From: Pelecanus crispus
Lineage: Eukaryota > Chordata > Aves > Pelecaniformes > Pelecanidae
DNA: 64,000 nt
Direction of reading: 5' to 3'
Assembly (NCBI RefSeq): GCF_030463565.1
Contig: NC_134643.1
Coordinates: forward strand, 76,319,721-76,383,720
Numbering within the stretch: position 1 is the stretch's first letter; each line of letters starts with the position of its first letter. The notes below the pieces were generated by a model. It was not told the DNA's origin. It ran no database searches and worked only from the letters and a program-made list of their open reading frames with translations. Positions 24,308 to 37,332 of the stretch are shown here, piece after piece. Made by a program: the position numbers and the translations under genes.

Positions 24308-25049
24308 GCCCTTAATAAACAGTTTAATGACTGTGGAAACTGAATTATTGCTCTTTAAAATTGTTCAGTTATTACTTCTGAAATATGATTCTTCTTTCTA
24401 AGTAATTAACTGCTTGAATTTCTTGAGATGAGTAGCATAGACCAAATGAAGGGCATTCCCATGATTAAATATAGCTCAATAACTTGTCATGCATTCTTGA
24501 GCTGCAAGGTGAATTTTCAAGACAAGTTTGAGACCTAAAAAGCTGGCAATTGGACTGCCCAGTTGCTGGATGCTCTCAAACGCTGTGTGAATTTTCACCA
24601 GCTAGTTTCAGGCCTGGGAGCTCTGAATGTAATGAAAGGCTCTGTCAAAAGCATTCCCAGAAAGCAAATGTTGGGTTAACTTTTGTCCAGTACACATCCT
24701 GTGGGCGTGAATGTCGTCTTGCAGTGTTCATGGAGACTAACATTTATCTGCCTGACAGGACACATTTCTCATGTTCCCTCAGTAGCAGGAAGAAAAACCA
24801 CAAACTGAGCAACAGTATTGAAGTTTATTATCGGTTCATCATGAAATTGGTCCAGTGCTGCCCCGGCAAGCTGGGGAGGAAGGGGTCAGAAAGAGAGGCT
24901 GTCATGGGTGACCATTGATTCGGGCCAGGGACTGCCTTTGCTGAGTGTCTCTGCTATGGGACCCTTGTTTTTGACAATGTAGTTTCCACAATACTCCTAA
25001 ATGATTATGAGCTACTTCCAGACCAAACTGATGAGTTCAAGATCAATCA

Positions 25050-25313
25050 ATTAATTATAGAATCTGCTACTCCCCTTCCTCACTTGCCTCAGGATCTTGA
25101 ATGCCACTGTTTCATGGGCCAAGGTTTCTACTGATTATCACATCCCCAGCCAGTGCTTCCTTGTTAGTGAATAGTAGATCCAGCTGTAAGTTGACCCGTC
25201 AATACCTGCATCAAAAATTATCCCTGACACACTCCAGAAATTTCTCAGGTTGCTTGCATCTCTCTGTGTTGCCCTTCCTATAGATGTCAGGGAGATGTAA
25301 GTCTCCTAGTGCA
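25050..25313 (-). mobile_element. CR1 LINE ORF2 endonuclease relic (broken)
   Basis: On the - strand this interval translates to a recognisable piece of the CR1 ORF2 apurinic-type endonuclease. GDLHLPDI (25283-25306) corresponds to the family's GDFN-type motif block. It is followed by a segment with KFLECVRDNF, two in-frame stop codons, then LDLLFTNKEALAGDV and, with gaps, ILRQVRKGSSR. The Asn of GDFN is His here and the frame is interrupted, so it is non-functional. It is a fragment from the 5' half of the element, unlike the 3'-end fragments elsewhere in the window, and has no nearby partner piece. The family assignment rests on the ordered match of several motif blocks. Confidence 0.75.
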
Positions 25314-26586
25314 TCCAGAGTTTGTGATCCAGAGACTTCCTTGAGTTAAGTTTAAAGGAGGTTTCTGTTACCAGCACTATGCCTCCCTCTTTTGGAACTG
25401 ACAACATGGATGCCTGGGTAAAAGTAAACTCAGGTTACTGATCTGTTTGTAGGAGAGATGGGGAGTTGCTCAAGACCGCCTGCAGCTGGAGGTGAAGCAA
25501 TAGAGTATGAGAGGCAGAAGGTGGATGGGAAACAAGAAGATGGTTCCTCCCTTGGGCAGAAGAGTGCTACTTGACAGTGGTTAAAGGATGTCCCTGCTGT
25601 CTTGAAGTAGTTTGTTCCCCGTGGTGATTACCTAGTGTGAGATGAAGGTAGAAGGTCTGAGCAGATGCACTACACTTCAGCTTGCTGCCTGTTCGCTATG
25701 GAGAAGGGCCCTGGTTGTTGGAGCTCCAGCTGTGCAGAGTTTGCATAATTCTTTAGGAGCAGTACAGCTTCTCTTCCCCTTTCCTGTTCACTGGGATCGC
25801 TTGGATACACTAGCCTGAGCGACTTTGCATGGCTGTGAGTTTTGTGTTTTGTTCGTAACTGCTGGTTTATAAATACCCCTTTTAGCTCTTTTCAGAACCT
25901 AGTTCCAGTATTTTTTATTATTTAGATTTCTTTGGATTATGGGTAGCCTGTGAAAACTAGAGCGTGGCAGCTAACTAATTGTAGGATTTCAACAGTCCTT
26001 CAAGCAAAAATAGTTTCCTGTGATATGTTTGGCTGTATATGTCAAATGCTTCAGGTTTTGCTTTTATTTAGAATTTCATAATGTTGCACTATATATAATT
26101 CTTGCAGGCGTTACAAGGTAGCATGTTTTGCATTGCTGTAGTACACCAGGCAGCTATCTAAACAGCAACAGTTCACCTATTTACTACCTTAACTCTGATG
26201 AATCCTGTAACTGCGTCTTTGGGAATAAAGAAGTCTAAGAAGGATGGAAAACTCTCAACCAGTGGAGCAGAAAGAAGAGGGTAAGTAAAACCCCAGACTT
26301 GAATTCTGACAGGAAAATTTCCTGTAGCTGTAGGGAAGCTGTTTTGCAGCACTGGAACCCGAGGGTTTCCCAAAACCGCCCGCTTGGCATGCGTGCCTGT
26401 GCAGAGGAGGTATGATTGTATAGCTGGCGGCAGGTCCGGCAGATGGCAGAGGCAGGAGAGGTAGATGGAAAATAAACATCTTGGCAAAGCTAGGCAGGAG
26501 TCATAGCATAGCATGTAGTAATCCCTGCAGTTTTGTGTGTCGCAGGCTTTTAGGAGCTCTTTTCTCACATTTAGTGTTAACTTAGC

Positions 26587-26929
26587 ATCATAGAATCATA
26601 GAATGCTTTGGGTTGGAAGGGACCTTTAGAGGTCATCTAGCCCAACTCCCCTGCAGTGAGCAGGGACAGCTTTAACTAGATCAGGTTGCTCAGAGCCCCA
26701 TCCAACCTGACCTGGAACGTTTCTAGGGATGGGGCCTCCACTGCCTCTCTGGGCAACCTGTTCCAGTGCTTGACCACCCTCATTGTAAAAAATTTCTTCC
26801 TTGTATCTAGTTTAGATCTATTCTTCTTTAGTTTAAATCCATTATTCCTTGTTCTGTCACAACAGGCCTTGCTAAAAAGATTCTCCCCATCCTTCCTATA
26901 GGCCCCCTTTAAGTACTGAAAGGCCACAA
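26587..26929 (-). mobile_element. CR1 LINE, 5'-truncated 3' end
   Basis: The element lies on the - strand. Its 3' end is at 26587, where the + strand begins with tandem ATCATAGA units, the reverse complement of the CR1 terminal octamers. The - strand encodes the last part of ORF2 (blocks [33 protein letters not shown] and [10 protein letters not shown]). The match stops near 26929, where sequence unrelated to the second copy begins, so it is 5'-truncated as usual for CR1. It is about 93% identical by eye to 36876-37218, so both belong to one fairly young subfamily. An open frame running to 27104 continues past the break and is chimeric, not a gene. Confidence 0.93.
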
Positions 26930-29900
26930 ACTTGTTAAAAGCCATCAGGTTACACAGAGGAGTGAAGTTAGATATGTTACTTTTCATTGCCAGGACTTCA
27001 GGCCTAAAAGAGCTTAGTATATAAATCACGGTTATTGCCAGGGAAGCTGTTTGGGTGCTCTGGGTAATGGGGTTTGTGCATTCCTGACTTATTCCCAGCA
27101 GCACAGAGCATAGTGCAGCAAACTAGTTAGATTAGGGTGGACTCAAACATGGTTCCTGTCTCCTCCTCACCTCTTCTTTTTCACTGCCAAGTGACTGCCT
27201 TGTTTCTACTTCTGCTGCTTCTTCTATGCCTGTTTAGGCAAACTCCCAAGCCCCCAAAACCAAGCTGAAACCACTAAACATTGTGGTGTGTTGTGAAACT
27301 CTGTTTGCAGTGAGTGCTGCCAAATATCAGTTGTTTAATGGTAATGGCAAAATAGTGTGCAATGAGTTGGAAGCTGGAGTTGTAAATACATGATGACCTT
27401 GATGGCTGAAGCTGTGTGGATTATGCTAAGGACTGTTTTAGACCCCTGACAAGATGTAGTGATGTGCCTGTGAAATTCTGGGAGCTTTGGAAATGTGAGT
27501 TTTGGAAACTGTGTTTTCAGCACCATGTGAGTATTTGTCCTGAAAGGGCATGTTTATGTTCCCTGATTACACTGGCAAATTCTTTCTAGCTGGTTAGGGG
27601 AAGTGTTCAGGAGAATCCTGCCAGGTCCTCTTAAGGTCTGGAATAGCTCAGATGATAAGCCTCTGCATGTCCTTTGAAGGCAGCAGTTGACTCAAAGAAA
27701 TGCAGAGTACATGTTTAGAGGAAACAGAGTGCTTAGGTCCTGGCTACTTAAGTCTGACCCAGGAAAATCCCAATGTTTTGTACATACTGGAATCAAAGCG
27801 TATAGTTGTGGTGGTGAACAGTGAATTGGTGCTGTGACTTTTGCTGAAGGGACTTGGCTCAGGTTAGGTTGCCAGTGAAGGAGTGGTGTGACTCAGAAAT
27901 GAGATGTTGTGGGTGGAAAGTGGGAAAATGTTTGTTGGACTCTTCCATACCTCCTGTTAGATACCAGCTAGGTTACTTCACAGTAGTGAGCATTGGTGAG
28001 AGTGGAGGTCTGAGCCCATTTTAAGTAATTGCAAGAGACATTTTACATAGAGTTGTCAGTAAGTTGACAGCACTGTTGAGAGCAAATGGCAAAAGTTTGC
28101 TTCTGCATCAGCATTTTATCTTTTCTAATGAGGTGCTAGAGAGGGAGTAAGGTATACGGCAGTTTTTGTTACTGAGATATGTTCAGAAAGAAAAAAAAAA
28201 TCACCTTCCTGTGATTGTGTTCTTATTGTCTAGGCCAGGGGATAAGCAACAGATTTTAATGATGTATAGTCAGTCACCTGTGGATATAGCAGATTGAGGC
28301 TCATCATGCTTACTTTAATTATCTACAAGTTAAATTTCTCTGTTAGTACTCCTACTATAGTTTCCTCCTGCTATAAATAATGAACAGGCAGAGGTACCTG
28401 CAGATACTGACAGCTCTCTTCTGCCTTAAATACCTGTGTTAGGGCAGGGTAACTGTCCTTCTATTGACTGTGGAAAGTCTAGATGACCAACATAAAATAG
28501 ATGCCTAACTGTGCAGTGGCTGGGCTTTGGTGGCATGACCGTCTTCAGAAGAGCACTGAGACTTGAAGCACACCAGTAGACTGTTACATGAGTGCAAAAT
28601 GGGGCTTCAACCCCTAGGTGCTCCTGCATCGCAAATCAATTAATACAACATATAGCTGTCACTCAGCCACCGAGCAGGAGAGTTGCAAAAAAAGACATCC
28701 TGTGGTCCAGAAACAGGCTTAGCGTTTCCTTCTGCTTTTGCTTTATCATACCGGAGTCCCAGTTCTGCAGTATACCCTGATGATTATCAATAAACTTGAT
28801 TTTTTTTTTTGCTGGACCTACAGGTGAGCAAGCTGTGAAGACAGAGAGGGTATGTTGCCTCTTGTTCCTGGGACAGGTGTTTGGAGATGACTAGTGAAAG
28901 CATCTCAGCTGACCTTCCCTGTAAGAACAGACTCATTTCAACTCAGAGTTGGTGAGATCCTTTCTGATTTCAGTAAGTCTGTAAAACAGTCAGCAGCAGA
29001 ATTCAAATATGATGGTGTTAAAGATGAGTGCAAGATGATTGCCATTTAACTTTTTTCTGTGACTTCACCAGAGGAAAAGAGACTTAAAAAGACATGGAAT
29101 TGGAGCTTCTAATGAAAAAACGTTCCAAATTGCATGTGCCTTTCCTTTATTTTAATCCACTTACTGCATTTAGCAAAGTATTTGCGTCAATGAAACATTT
29201 TATAGCACCTAGTACTCAGGCAAGATTTAAAACATGTTGGCAAAACTGCTTAAAAGAAGCAGCTTGTAACCGCAAAGAGCGGAAATGCAAGTTCAAGATA
29301 TGTTTCAGGTAAATGGCTCTGTTTTAATCTGTGATAATTTTACCATTCATTTTCATCTGTTAGAAGCCATCTGTCAGCACACAGAAGGATCACTGAACTC
29401 AGTTCAGAAATATCTCTGGACACTTGGCCAACTGATCTTCAGCTGTTTTCAGAAGTGATGATGGTTGTAGCAACTTGGGCTCTAAGTGAGGTCCAGTGTC
29501 AGTGCTTGATGGTGCATTAAATCATGGCTGTCATCCAAAATTGGACTATTACAGCTTATTGGTGTATAATTCTGGGTATACAGGGGCAACAAAGAACTCT
29601 CAGTTTTGTCAATGTCCTTTTCAAGAAAGCTAAAGCAAGGCATTATTTGACATTTATTGGATTTTTTTTTTTTACCCTCTCAGCCAGTAGGAAATGTGAT
29701 ATATATGACCGGAATCTCAATCATAATCCACCCCCTTTATGAAATTTGTCTCACTGGCTAATTTCATCCAAATTAGACAGAATAACAGAAGTCAGTTCCA
29801 ACAAGTTTCATGAAAAACAGTGGCTGGATAAAAGAGAGAGATCAAAACCAAGGTTTCCTATTTTGCTTGGCCTCCTTGTTTGGCCAATCAGCTTGTCCTG

Positions 29901-29935
29901 CTGGCTGGCTAGGTGATGAAACAAGATCTGGATGG

Positions 29936-30568
29936 TGACACCAAACCACAAGTGGGAAGCTGGTTGGCACAGAGCATGGGAAGGCGTGTCGGAGGATGCG
30001 CCGTTCCGTATTTCTGATGTGCTTCACAACTCACCAGATATGGCCGGAGGTCATACAGGATTCATTTGAGGAAGGGGCTCACAACCACCCAAAAGACCCC
30101 CCTGGCCACCCCCCCACAATGACACCTGCGCAGAAGATTGAGAACTTTCTGGAACAAGAACCATATAAATTGTTGAGGGGATAGACTTGATGCAATTGAG
30201 AGGCGGAGACTGGCTTATAAAAGACATGACTCTGAGAAAGCCAGGTGCGTGCCCACCACCAGAGGATCACCTCATGTATCATAGTCATCGTGGGATCCAA
30301 AGGGTGGTGATCTCTCTCTCTCCCCCCCCGCCCCCTCCTTTCCCTCTTTTTCCTTCCTTCTTATAAGTATTTCAATTAGAACCCACATTGCCTACTGCTA
30401 TGCTTTCCTAGTTCAGGTTGCCTACTGTTACGCTTGCCAAGTTAAGGTTGTTTCTATCATCAATAAAGCGCTTAATCGATCGTTTGGTGTTGTTTCACCT
30501 TAATTTAGCCCAAGGGAATCACAGAACTGCCACAATCCTCCCTGGGCAGCGCAGTTTGGATTGTGACA
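29936..30568 (+). mobile_element. Probable solo LTR, ERV1-like
   Basis: This is a candidate 633-bp LTR with + orientation. Evidence is a TATAAAA box at 30216-30222, an AATAAA signal at 30462-30467 about 250 bp downstream (the expected TATA/R/poly(A) spacing), and a U5-like tail ending GTGACA at 30568. The proposed left end is TGACACC at 29936, with ATGG before it (29932-29935) and ATGG after the right end (30569-30572). A 4-bp duplication fits gammaretrovirus-like ERV1 elements. The ends are only partly inverted (TGACAC against TGTCAC), and a 4-bp match can occur by chance, so the left boundary is tentative. A pyrimidine-rich tract (about 30310-30361) lies in the presumed R region. No primer-binding site or internal retroviral sequence is seen to its right. 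Confidence 0.55.
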
Positions 30569-30829
30569 ATGGGTTAAAACTCCCCCCCAAATGTACAGCT
30601 TCGTATGCCTTTGAAGATACATTTCTCTTTCATGCGGGTTCATGTGATACTTTTACATATTCTTGCCTCTATCACATGTATAAGCAATAACTGCCCGGTT
30701 ACCTACAGTTTTTGCATCAGAAAGCACTCAGACTTACCAGTGGAGGATTATTCTTCTCCTCTTCATTTCTGTGATCTTGATTTTTAGGCATTTCAGACTG
30801 TTTAAATCTGTGTAATGGAGGAAAAATAC

Positions 30830-30849
30830 TTTTTTTTTTTTTTTTTTTT
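30830..30849. repeat. Poly-T run of 20
   Basis: An uninterrupted run of 20 T followed by CCCC. No recognisable retrocopy or SINE body is attached on either side, so it is listed as a simple repeat only. Confidence 0.9.
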
Positions 30850-32377
30850 CCCCAGGGCAGTTCACCTTCTATGAAGGGGCATGACTTTAACTGGTCAAAT
30901 TAGCAAAAAGCTCCCTATGGACTTTCTTGGATTGGAGCGTGGGGGGTACTTTTGTGAGGAGCATTGCATAATACTTCCAGGGCTTTTATCTGGGTTGCAG
31001 AAGCAGGTGGAGAAGTCGCTGTAGTGTGATAATTGACTGCTTAGATCTAGGTGGTATGTATCATCACTCTAGATAATACAAGCTCAAATGTAAGATTTGA
31101 GCTGCTCGATTTATTTTTAGTGAATTTCCTTCTCCTGGAAGAATACAGCCATCCTGTGCCCTTGTTGAAGCTGAATATTTCTTTGTGCTTGTAGCGGTGC
31201 AAAGCAAGCAGCAACTTTACTGAAAGGAACAAGGCAAGTGGTAAGAACATCTCATATTTCCCCCCTGCAGCAGCACTGTCATATATTGTAACTTTCTGTC
31301 TCAGTTGATGGTTCTGCTGCTTTGCAAGACAGCAATTCATTAATTTCACCTCATCTCTCTGAAAGCTGCTCTCCTCCTGCTAGGTTTATAAGATTAAAAA
31401 AGAAAGAATAATATCGCATGAAGCAATTAATCTATTCCCCCTGCCCCACTCCCCTTTGCCTCTGAATTCTCTCTGACAAAACTACCAGTTCATGCAGTTG
31501 TGCCATCTCATCTTTCTGACAGCCCACTGTGAGGGCTGTATGAACAGAGCTGGAAGACCATCAGATGAGGCTGCTGGCATCCTTCTGAGAGATGCTGTAG
31601 ACAGACAGAAGACCTACAGTCCCTCCCTCACAGCTTGCGCTAACGGCAGAAGCCTTGATAGCCTTTCTAGGGTCTGGAGCAGCAGGTCTGGCTTTGTGGA
31701 TTGGAATTAAACTACCAAACGTAGATGCCTCCATCTAAAGTAGTTGGTCTCTTTATGGTCATTGAGAGGAAACACGTGCCTGTTTAGTTTGAGATGAATC
31801 ACACCTTAAAAGAAGCTATCTCCGCTATGAAGAAGCCTCAGAGTGACTTGGGTAGAGGTGTTTACATTTCAAATACTGTAAATGAAGTGAGATGAACCTG
31901 TGTCTTCCCTGGGATGGGCCCTCAAACACAGTTGTCATATTTAGGGGCTGGTGGTAGTCACATTAGTAAAGCAGAGAAGCAGTCTGGTGCAGTGCCAGTG
32001 AATTCCAGCATCATGTGAGGTCCTTTCTTTTGAGCTGCTGGCTGCTGCCCAGAAACCATCAGCTCATGCTCGAATTCATCACTTCTCAAGGGAATGTGGC
32101 TGTTGGTCACAGTTCCTAGGTGAGATGACGAGTCACTGCTGCTGTCTCTCCTGGATGTGGTTGGGGTTTCATTGGGAACAATACAGACAACTCGGAAGCA
32201 TCCTGCATTCCAGTAGATTTTACTGCATGAGTAATAAAGCAGCGCTACAGTGCTGTTTTTGCTATTGCAAGTCACAACTTGTGGTCATTTCCTTATATAT
32301 AGCTCTTTATACATCTGATATGAGAGTCTTAGAAAAACTTCATCTGACCGAATACTAGAATTCTTACCCTATAATTC

Positions 32378-32404
32378 ATACATTATAATTAATACATTAT
32401 AATT
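32378..32404. repeat. Two tandem copies of a 13-base AT-rich unit
   Basis: ATACATTATAATT occurs at 32378-32390 and again at 32392-32404, a period of 14 bases. A minor local duplication in intron 1, with no associated gene. Confidence 0.8.
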
Positions 32405-33231
32405 TGTGTTTCAAAGCTTATAAGCAGGCTTTGTGCATAGCAGACTGAAGTGAGTTTGCATGAATCAACATGTATTTTCTCTGAAAAGAGGCTAACAATT
32501 CTGTGTTTCAATAGCTTTCTAGGTCAAATCTGCTCAGTTTGTAAGTAAAAGAATTGACAGGAGGAAAGGTAAACTTAAGGCTGTCAGATGTTCAGGTAGA
32601 TTTATATTCACTGAGAAATATCCTATTTCTTCTAGTTCATGAATGTTGTTCAATAACAAAGATAGTCCCTGGCAAATTTTGGCCTCATCTGTACTTCTAC
32701 AATCTAAATGTTGCACAGTACCGTCCTCGTTTGCACTTGTAATATTAATGGAGGTATGGAAAAAATTGATGTGATGCTATTAAAAGAATCATGTCTGTTT
32801 ACAGTAGTAGAAAAGTATGTCCTTTCAATTACTTTTCTTAAAATGCAGGGTTTTGATCAAAGAGAGAATGCATAATCAACTAAAGTAACTGCGTATCTTT
32901 GTCACACTGTCTGAAATTTGAGTTTAAATTCAAAGGAGAATCTGATACAGATTAAATAATCTGAAATCACGTGAAGATTCGGAGACTGAGCTGAGCCACA
33001 GTTCAATTTTGAGAGAAAAGAATTTAGGCAAGTTTGGGGAATTACAAGGTGTGCCATGTAATACTGTTGCTACTACTGTCTTCTGAAAATGGATAAAAGA
33101 CTTAAGATCCTTGAAATTTCAAGCACTAAGTCTATCTTTGTTTGTTTGGAAGGAGGGTAGAGGGGAAAAAAAAAACCATTTTCTGTGATACTCTGAACAC
33201 TTCTGGAAAAAAGGTCTCACTTGCACATTTC

Positions 33232-33249
33232 AAAAAAAAAAAAAAAAAA
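33232..33249. repeat. Poly-A run of 18
   Basis: An uninterrupted run of 18 A. The sequence upstream was read for a processed pseudogene or LINE tail and none was recognised. Confidence 0.9.
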
Positions 33250-36200
33250 GAGTTGGACAAAATCAGTCACAGATTAGGATGATATGTTGCAATGGCTGAC
33301 AGCTCAGATTTGGCTACTACAAGGCAGCAGGGTTTGTTTGTACCAGTCCAGGGTAGCAAGGATGAGGTAGTCCAACACACAGGAGAAAAGGACTGTTTTG
33401 TATTTCTTTTGCAGTCTGGAAAACAGAACTGCTAACTATACTATGTGGGTGGCACCAAATGTTTTGTTCAGTGATTTTAAAATAAATAGTGAAAACCCAA
33501 AGATACAATATTCTCAGGTGAAATAAAATACTTTGTTTCCCTTTTGGGCACCTCAAAAAGACCTGGAAGAAAGTTCTAAAGGAAAAGATACTGATGATGC
33601 AGAAATGATGGAAGTGCTTGATTTCATAATTTCCCCCCCAAACTATTAATTTGGCAATTTGTAGCAAATTATCCAACGGTTTATAGTTAAAATTTCGTAG
33701 TTGCTTTAAAAAGCCACATACAGCTCTACTGTGAAGCTAGTGAAGGTGGTTTTAATGAACTGTCCTTTCTGAGAAGTATTTGTCATCTCTGCAACCTCTT
33801 TCCTTTCATGCAGGTTGCAGTGCGAGGCAGTTCAGTAAGTGATTTGCTTCTGCCCGTGACCTTTTTATTGTCCTAATATTTTTCCTCTGTTGATGAAGAT
33901 GGGGGAAATATTACGTGATCCTTGTAAAGTCCAGACACCAGGAATTGCTGCAGGGGGCATTGAAATAGGCTGAAAGTTTCATGACAAGAAACAATATAAT
34001 AATAAATGTGAGGAGAAAAACTGTCATGACTTTAGTCTTATAAAATGTTATCATATTGCAGAAAGCTTGGCTGGGAAGTAGATTAGATTAACTCTCTGTT
34101 CCGCCCTGCGGTGTCCACTCTTTTTCATATTTCTTTTTCATTGCATTTAGACCTATTCTTCAAGCTTAAGTAACTGGGGGATTTTCAGAAATGAATCTGT
34201 GCAGAGCAATGTATTCTTGATTTAGATGTTGGTTTTGGCAAAGGTCTTAATTTTAGTTAGAGCTTAAACTGGTATTGCTTTCCCAAAAAATCAATTTGGT
34301 ATGCTTTTGTGAATATCGAGCATTTGCATTGGCTGTTCTCTTATTCTTTTGATACTTATCCATGATGTTCTTAGGAGGGAATTCTAAGGTCATATTCCTA
34401 AATAATTATGCTGAGGGTACTTTTAAATTTCATCTCAGGTGTGGTGGAGTCTGCTGTAGAGAGGAGTGGTGCCAAAATACTTCACAAGGCTGAAGCCAGT
34501 TTTGGTTTTGATGTGAAGGAGAAAGACCATGTGGCTCTGTGTTGTGTGACTTGGAGTTCATTCAGTGCATCCCTTAGCATCTGGCGGTAGCAGAAAGATG
34601 ACAGCCTCTTCCCTCCATCTCCCTAGTAAATTCATAGTGGTTACTTGTGTTCTACCCACACTTTGGTACAGGGGCAGTTAGGTGTTTGAAGCAGGGGTTT
34701 GATGTGTGTGATACCTGCCCTGCTAAGAGAAGAACATTACACTCCACTTTCAGTTTCCTTATACTTGCTGTCTTCTGCTCTGCCTAATGTGCAGGCTAGC
34801 ATGTCTCGAACCCCTTGAATAGTAAGGTACTTTAAACACCACGAAAACATCAAAGCCTCAGTGACTTCTTCAAGCTAACCCCCAGTTACAAGTATTACAC
34901 TGAGCTCTTTGGGAAAGAGAAATTCAGTATGTGTGACCAAATCCAACTAACAATGTTTTCACAGAATATTCAGAAGCCAAATGCCAGCTGCAGCTACAAG
35001 CTCATGCAGCCACACTGATTGTAATTGAATCAGTGATTTTACTGTTATTGAACGGCTTCTGTAGCCTTCTGTAGAGCCATAAAGTTCTCAGGCTGCCAGC
35101 ATGGAGCAAAAAATGGCCGCAAGTATGGCCATTATGTGGCTGTATGAGAGGACGCTTATAGCTGTAAGCATTAGCTATTGTCTACTGTTGGAGATGGGAT
35201 ATGGGGCTAGATTTTTTTTATGTTCTTGGGTGGTGATGGTCATTGGATGAATGAATTCAGGATGTGTCCAGGTGTGAACTTGCTCAGATTAATTCTTGAT
35301 CCTCTGCATTTCTTTTAATCAGTGATCTGCAAGACAACATTGAAATACTGTTGATAAATTTTTCAGATGAGAAAAGGAGCAGGGCAGCAACTGATCCAGG
35401 GGACAGGCCCAGGAGGCAGAGCAGCCTGGGTTTCCTGCTAAGCTTCCTAATTTTCAATAGACCCATATGTGAAATCTCACATTTAGCAAAGCGGAGTGCA
35501 GGCTGCAGTTACAGATGGATATCCCCATCCTGGGAAGCATTGGTAGCAAAAAGAGTGCTAAATAGTTAATCAGTTAAATGTGTTTTGGCCTTGGACATGG
35601 GATGTATGGGTAATAACAGAGAGGTCATTTTGCCCCTGTAGTTGGCAGGGGGTGACTGACCTAGAAATATTATTTCCAGGCTTGGAATATTTAGAGGTGG
35701 ATTTTTAAAAAGAGAGAATAGCCACAGGAATGATGGAAGGAGTAAAAAACTTTGAACAAAAGTGAGAAATTCAGGAAACTCCAGCTTTTCCACTCATCAG
35801 AGGGGAGGTTGAAATTTGAGAAGCCAGGCATCTCTTGGGGCAGGGGGGGAGGATTTAAAATATCAGCCAAAACCTGAAATGCCAAAAATTCAAACTCTAA
35901 ACTGGGTGCAAATTTGTTAAAGGCAAGATTTTAACCATTAAAAAACAACTGTGGTTTCTCCCCTGCCACCGAAACTTCTTGCAAGAACATGTGGGTATAT
36001 TATTCTTACGGAAACATTACGCTGAAGACCTAATTTAGAGAATTTCAGGGTTAGATTTTGAAACTCATAGTGTTGGAGGTGGTCAGACCAGTTGTGTTTC
36101 AGAGCCACTATTGATATTAATCCTGAAAGTATTTCCGATAGGGACGTTAGCCCAGGATCCCTTAAGCATGCATGTGCTGGGAAATAGGTGTTGATTTAGT

Positions 36201-36875
36201 TGAAGATTCCATGAGGCTATTGTTAGGTCGTCCTGCCTCTACTGGGGGATACATAGATGGAAGCAATTAAGCAATTGCACTGAAATGGAGCTGTGCAAAT
36301 CTTCCCTAATGAACCCAAGCGACCACCCATACTCTGGATTTCAGCAGCGCCACAGATCCCTGGTTGTGAGCTAAGGCCTGATGGTTTTGGCTTGACATCA
36401 GCTGAAACGCCAAAGGCAGATTAATTTTTTTTCTCTGGGTGTTCAGATTCATTTGATTCCAAAGCAAAACATGGGAAGTTGAGGCGAATGTGAACTGCAA
36501 TGTAAAGAAAAGGAGGTTTATGTCAGACTGAATGCTGCAGTCTTGTGCTGTCAGCTCCTGGCTCCATTTTGTAGTCAATGGACATAGGCTAGCATGATAC
36601 TAGCTAAATCCAAGCAGCTGAGCAGAGTCTGACTACAGCAATTGGTTTGACCAATTATTTTTATCTCAAACTTGAACCTGAACCTCAGTTGTTATTTTAA
36701 TGCTGCCATTAAAGCCAAACTGCAGTAATACTAAGTTTCGTGTTACCATTTTTGAGCAATGGTTGAATCAATGCCCTTGTTCAGCGTGGGGACTGCTGGC
36801 ATTTGCTGGGACCTGCAGAGCATCATCAAGCTGTAGCCTTTCCTGTCCTCTCCCCCTCCCATGCATGCAGCGTTG

Positions 36876-37332
36876 TAGAATCACAGAATCATAGAATGCT
36901 TTGGGTTGGAAGGGACCTCTAGAGATCATCTAGCCCAACCCCCCTGCAGCGAGCAGGGACAGCTTTAACCAGATCAGGTTGCTCAGAGGCCCATCCAACC
37001 TGACCTGGAATGTTGCCAGGGATGGGGCCTCTACCACCTCTCTGGGCAACCTGTTCCAGTGCTTGACCACCCTCGTTGTAAAAAATTTCTTTCTAATGTC
37101 TAGTCTAAATCTATTCTTCTTTAGTTTAAAACCATTATTCCTTGTTCTGTCACAACAGGCCTTGCTAAAAAGATTCTCCCCATCCTTCCTGTAGGCCCCC
37201 TTTAAGTACTGAAAGGCCGCAATAAGGTCTGCTTGCAGCCTTCTCTTCTCCAGGCTGAACAACCCCAATTCTCTCAGCCTGGCCTCGTAGGAGAGTTGCT
37301 CCAGCCCTCGAATCATTTTTGTGGCCCTAATC
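36876..37332 (-). mobile_element. CR1 LINE, 5'-truncated 3' end with ORF2 C-terminus
   Basis: The 3' end is at 36876, with the octamer-type TAGAATCACAGAATCATAGA on the + strand. The - strand keeps an uninterrupted frame from about 37334 to 36930 encoding the C-terminal region of CR1 ORF2 (blocks [55 protein letters not shown]). It extends about 115 bp further 5' than its sister at 26587. The intact frame over more than 100 codons suggests a relatively recent insertion. It is a truncated copy that lacks the endonuclease and most of the reverse transcriptase, so it cannot move by itself. Confidence 0.95.

Noticed and set aside
26676..27104. 142-codon - strand frame as a host gene
   Set aside because: About 80 codons are the CR1 ORF2 C-terminus and the rest is unrelated sequence beyond the 5' truncation point of the element.
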